Position numbers and translations under genes: made by a program | Part shown: positions 20,677 through 21,543 of the stretch, one piece after another | How the letters are laid out: each line of letters starts with the position of its first letter | Position numbering within the stretch: the first letter of the stretch is position 1 | Virus record (IMG/VR): IMGVR_UViG_3300045454_000094 | Span: 1 to 21,543 of that record | Source of the DNA: a virus | Reading direction: 5' to 3' (one strand) | DNA length: 21,543 nucleotides | Notes under the pieces: generated by a model | The model's input: only the letters and a program-made list of their open reading frames with translations | Database searches by the model: none | Told to the model about the DNA's origin: nothing

Positions 20677-20869
20677 GCCGTTGCTCCGTCGGCTGGCGCC
20701 GTCCGCCATAGAGCTTCTCGCCGAGCTGGCGAACCAGTTCTCGCTCGGGCCAGGTGAGGCGCGGATCGGTGGGGCTGACGACGAGTAGGCCCTGCTCGCG
20801 CCAGCCCTCCCGCTTGACCTCTTCGGCCGACCGGCGTTCGCCGCCATATCCTTTCGGCAGCCACCTCAT
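20669..20869 (-). CDS. Conserved small phage protein (66 aa), function unknown
   Basis: The 66-residue product begins MRWLPKGYGGERRSAEEVKREGWREQGLLVVSPTDPRL and continues TWPERELVRQLGEKLYGGRR. It is strongly charged and helical, with no cysteines or membrane segment. The start is fixed by an ATGA overlap with the DUF6378 stop at 20866-20869, and its end overlaps the DUF6362 start. A longer open frame extends upstream to 21178, but that part merely shadows the neighbouring gene. I do not know a named family; similar short proteins sit in the same place in rhizobial phages. Confidence 0.75.
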   Translation of the reverse strand: MRWLPKGYGGERRSAEEVKREGWREQGLLVVSPTDPRLTWPERELVRQLGEKLYGGRRQPTEQRHG

Positions 20870-21120
20870 CGTCCGACCTCCTGCAGCACCGCTGCATAGC
20901 CGGCGATGTCGAGGATCGAATCCTGATGCTTCGGATCGTGCCCGAGCCGCGCCAGCTTCAGATCGATGAGGCAGAGCACGACCTCCGCCGTGATGGGCCG
21001 GCCGAGCGTGATCGACCAGCGTCTGGCGACCACGGCCATCGCGGCGGCGGGTTCTCCGTAGATCTTGCGGCGCTCGGCGACGACCGACGCGGCATGCCTG
21101 AGCATCGTCTCCCCGCTCAT
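20866..21120 (-). CDS. DUF6378 protein
   Basis: The 84-residue protein has the DUF6378 pattern: MLRHAASVVAERRKIYGEPAAAMAVVARRWSITLGRPITAEVV, then LCLIDLKLARLGHDPKHQDSILDIAGYAAVL. The family is widespread in phages. The RxxxYG-P motif, helical make-up and Asp-rich DSILDIAGY end suggest kinship with small MazG/dUTPase-like nucleotide-binding helical proteins, but no catalytic role is established. It starts by an ATGA overlap with the resolvase stop (21117-21120) and is followed by a gene that overlaps it in the same way, so the four genes are surely one transcript. Confidence 0.85.
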   Translation of the reverse strand: MSGETMLRHAASVVAERRKIYGEPAAAMAVVARRWSITLGRPITAEVVLCLIDLKLARLGHDPKHQDSILDIAGYAAVLQEVGR

Positions 21121-21543
21121 CGCACACCTCCATCGGTCTCGATGGCCCAGAGCAGAATGGCGATGGCGTCGGCTTCATTGTCGTCCGCGGGCGAGAAGCC
21201 GCGCGCGCGAACGGCAGCCATGACGGCGGCCTTGTCGGCGTTGCCCTTGGCGGCGACGTGCCGCTTGATCGTGCCGACGGGAACGCCCTGATAGGCGATC
21301 GCGTGGCTCTCGCACCAAGCGCTCAGCGTCGCCAGAAAGCCGCCATAGAGATGGGCCGCGTCAGTGCCGATATGGCGCCGGACCTCCTCGAAATAGATCG
21401 CCGCGAGACCGCCGGCGTCGGCAGTGATCTGGTCCAGCCAGCTCCGGAAGCGCAGGTAGCGCATGCCGCCACCGTCATAGCGGCTCGGCCGGAAAGAGAC
21501 CGTGCCGCTTGTGATCAGGCCGTCATGGCTGCGCAGGGCCCAG
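21117..21543 (-). CDS. RuvC-like crossover junction endonuclease, 5' end cut by window edge
   Basis: The frame is open from the right edge; the visible part begins WALRSHDGLITSGTVSFRPSR and is 141 residues long. The pattern GTVSFRPSRYDGGGMRYLRFRSWL, YFEEVRRHIGTDAAHLYGGFLATLSAWCESH, IKRHVAAKGNADKAAV and DDNEADAIAILLWA corresponds to the RNase-H-fold RuvC-type resolvases encoded by many alphaproteobacterial phages. The visible catalytic acids are the Glu pair in YFEEV and the C-terminal Asp/Glu cluster. The first Asp and the GxT motif lie beyond the edge. Such enzymes resolve branched replication intermediates before packaging. An internal ATG at 21464 is not the true start because upstream codons are conserved family sequence. 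Confidence 0.85.
   Translation of the reverse strand, partial: WALRSHDGLITSGTVSFRPSRYDGGGMRYLRFRSWLDQITADAGGLAAIYFEEVRRHIGTDAAHLYGGFLATLSAWCESHAIAYQGVPVGTIKRHVAAKGNADKAAVMAAVRARGFSPADDNEADAIAILLWAIETDGGVR

Noticed and set aside
1-21543. CRISPR arrays, insertion sequences, transposase genes, tRNA genes, attachment sites.
   Set aside because: None recognised on either strand; the short repeats present are too few and too irregular for a CRISPR array.

Overview
The window is a contiguous piece of a tailed-phage genome, most likely a prophage or temperate phage of an alphaproteobacterium, probably of the Hyphomicrobiales (Rhizobiales). The evidence is high G+C, families typical of those phages (DUF2460, DUF2163, DUF6441, DUF6362, DUF6378, DUF3489) and the gene order. 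Family names come from recognising sequence patterns, not from a database search. No integrase, repressor, lysis gene, tRNA, insertion sequence or CRISPR array is visible. Both window ends cut through genes.

Almost everything is transcribed on the minus strand, so the genetic map runs from right to left. First comes a small DNA-metabolism/regulation block with overlapping genes: a RuvC-type resolvase (cut by the right edge), a DUF6378 protein, a 66-residue protein and a DUF6362 helix-turn-helix-like protein (21543 to 20236). A 394-base gene-free stretch follows (19842-20235) that is dense in short repeats. It precedes a ParB-domain DNA methyltransferase and a small membrane protein (19841-18301).

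An oppositely oriented three-gene cassette (17129-18248, with a DUF3489 protein in the middle) sits between the methyltransferase block and the structural genes. It has its own candidate promoter and a strong terminator, as moron cassettes do.

The structural operon (16981 to 1) follows lambda order through the head and tail tube: Nu1-like small terminase, GpA-like large terminase, gpW-like joiner, portal, S49 protease with a nested scaffold reading frame, decoration protein D, major capsid protein E, FII-like attachment protein, DUF6441 (Z position), gpU-like terminator, tail tube, and a G/GT tail chaperone pair joined by a classic A AAA AAC minus-one slippery site. The tape measure protein comes next. 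After it the module changes to the tail-tip order of gene transfer agents: DUF2460, DUF2163 with a large inserted jelly-roll-like domain, NlpC/P60 hydrolase and a large tip protein that runs off the left edge. The predicted particle is therefore a siphovirus with a lambda-type head and a GTA-type tail tip.

The observations most worth a second look are the frameshift with a four-cysteine extension, the nested scaffold, the inserted domains in the tail tube and hub proteins, and the repeat-rich control region upstream of the methyltransferase (five GCGAAAC copies, a 20-base direct repeat, and three TGTCTC copies at an exact 15-base period).
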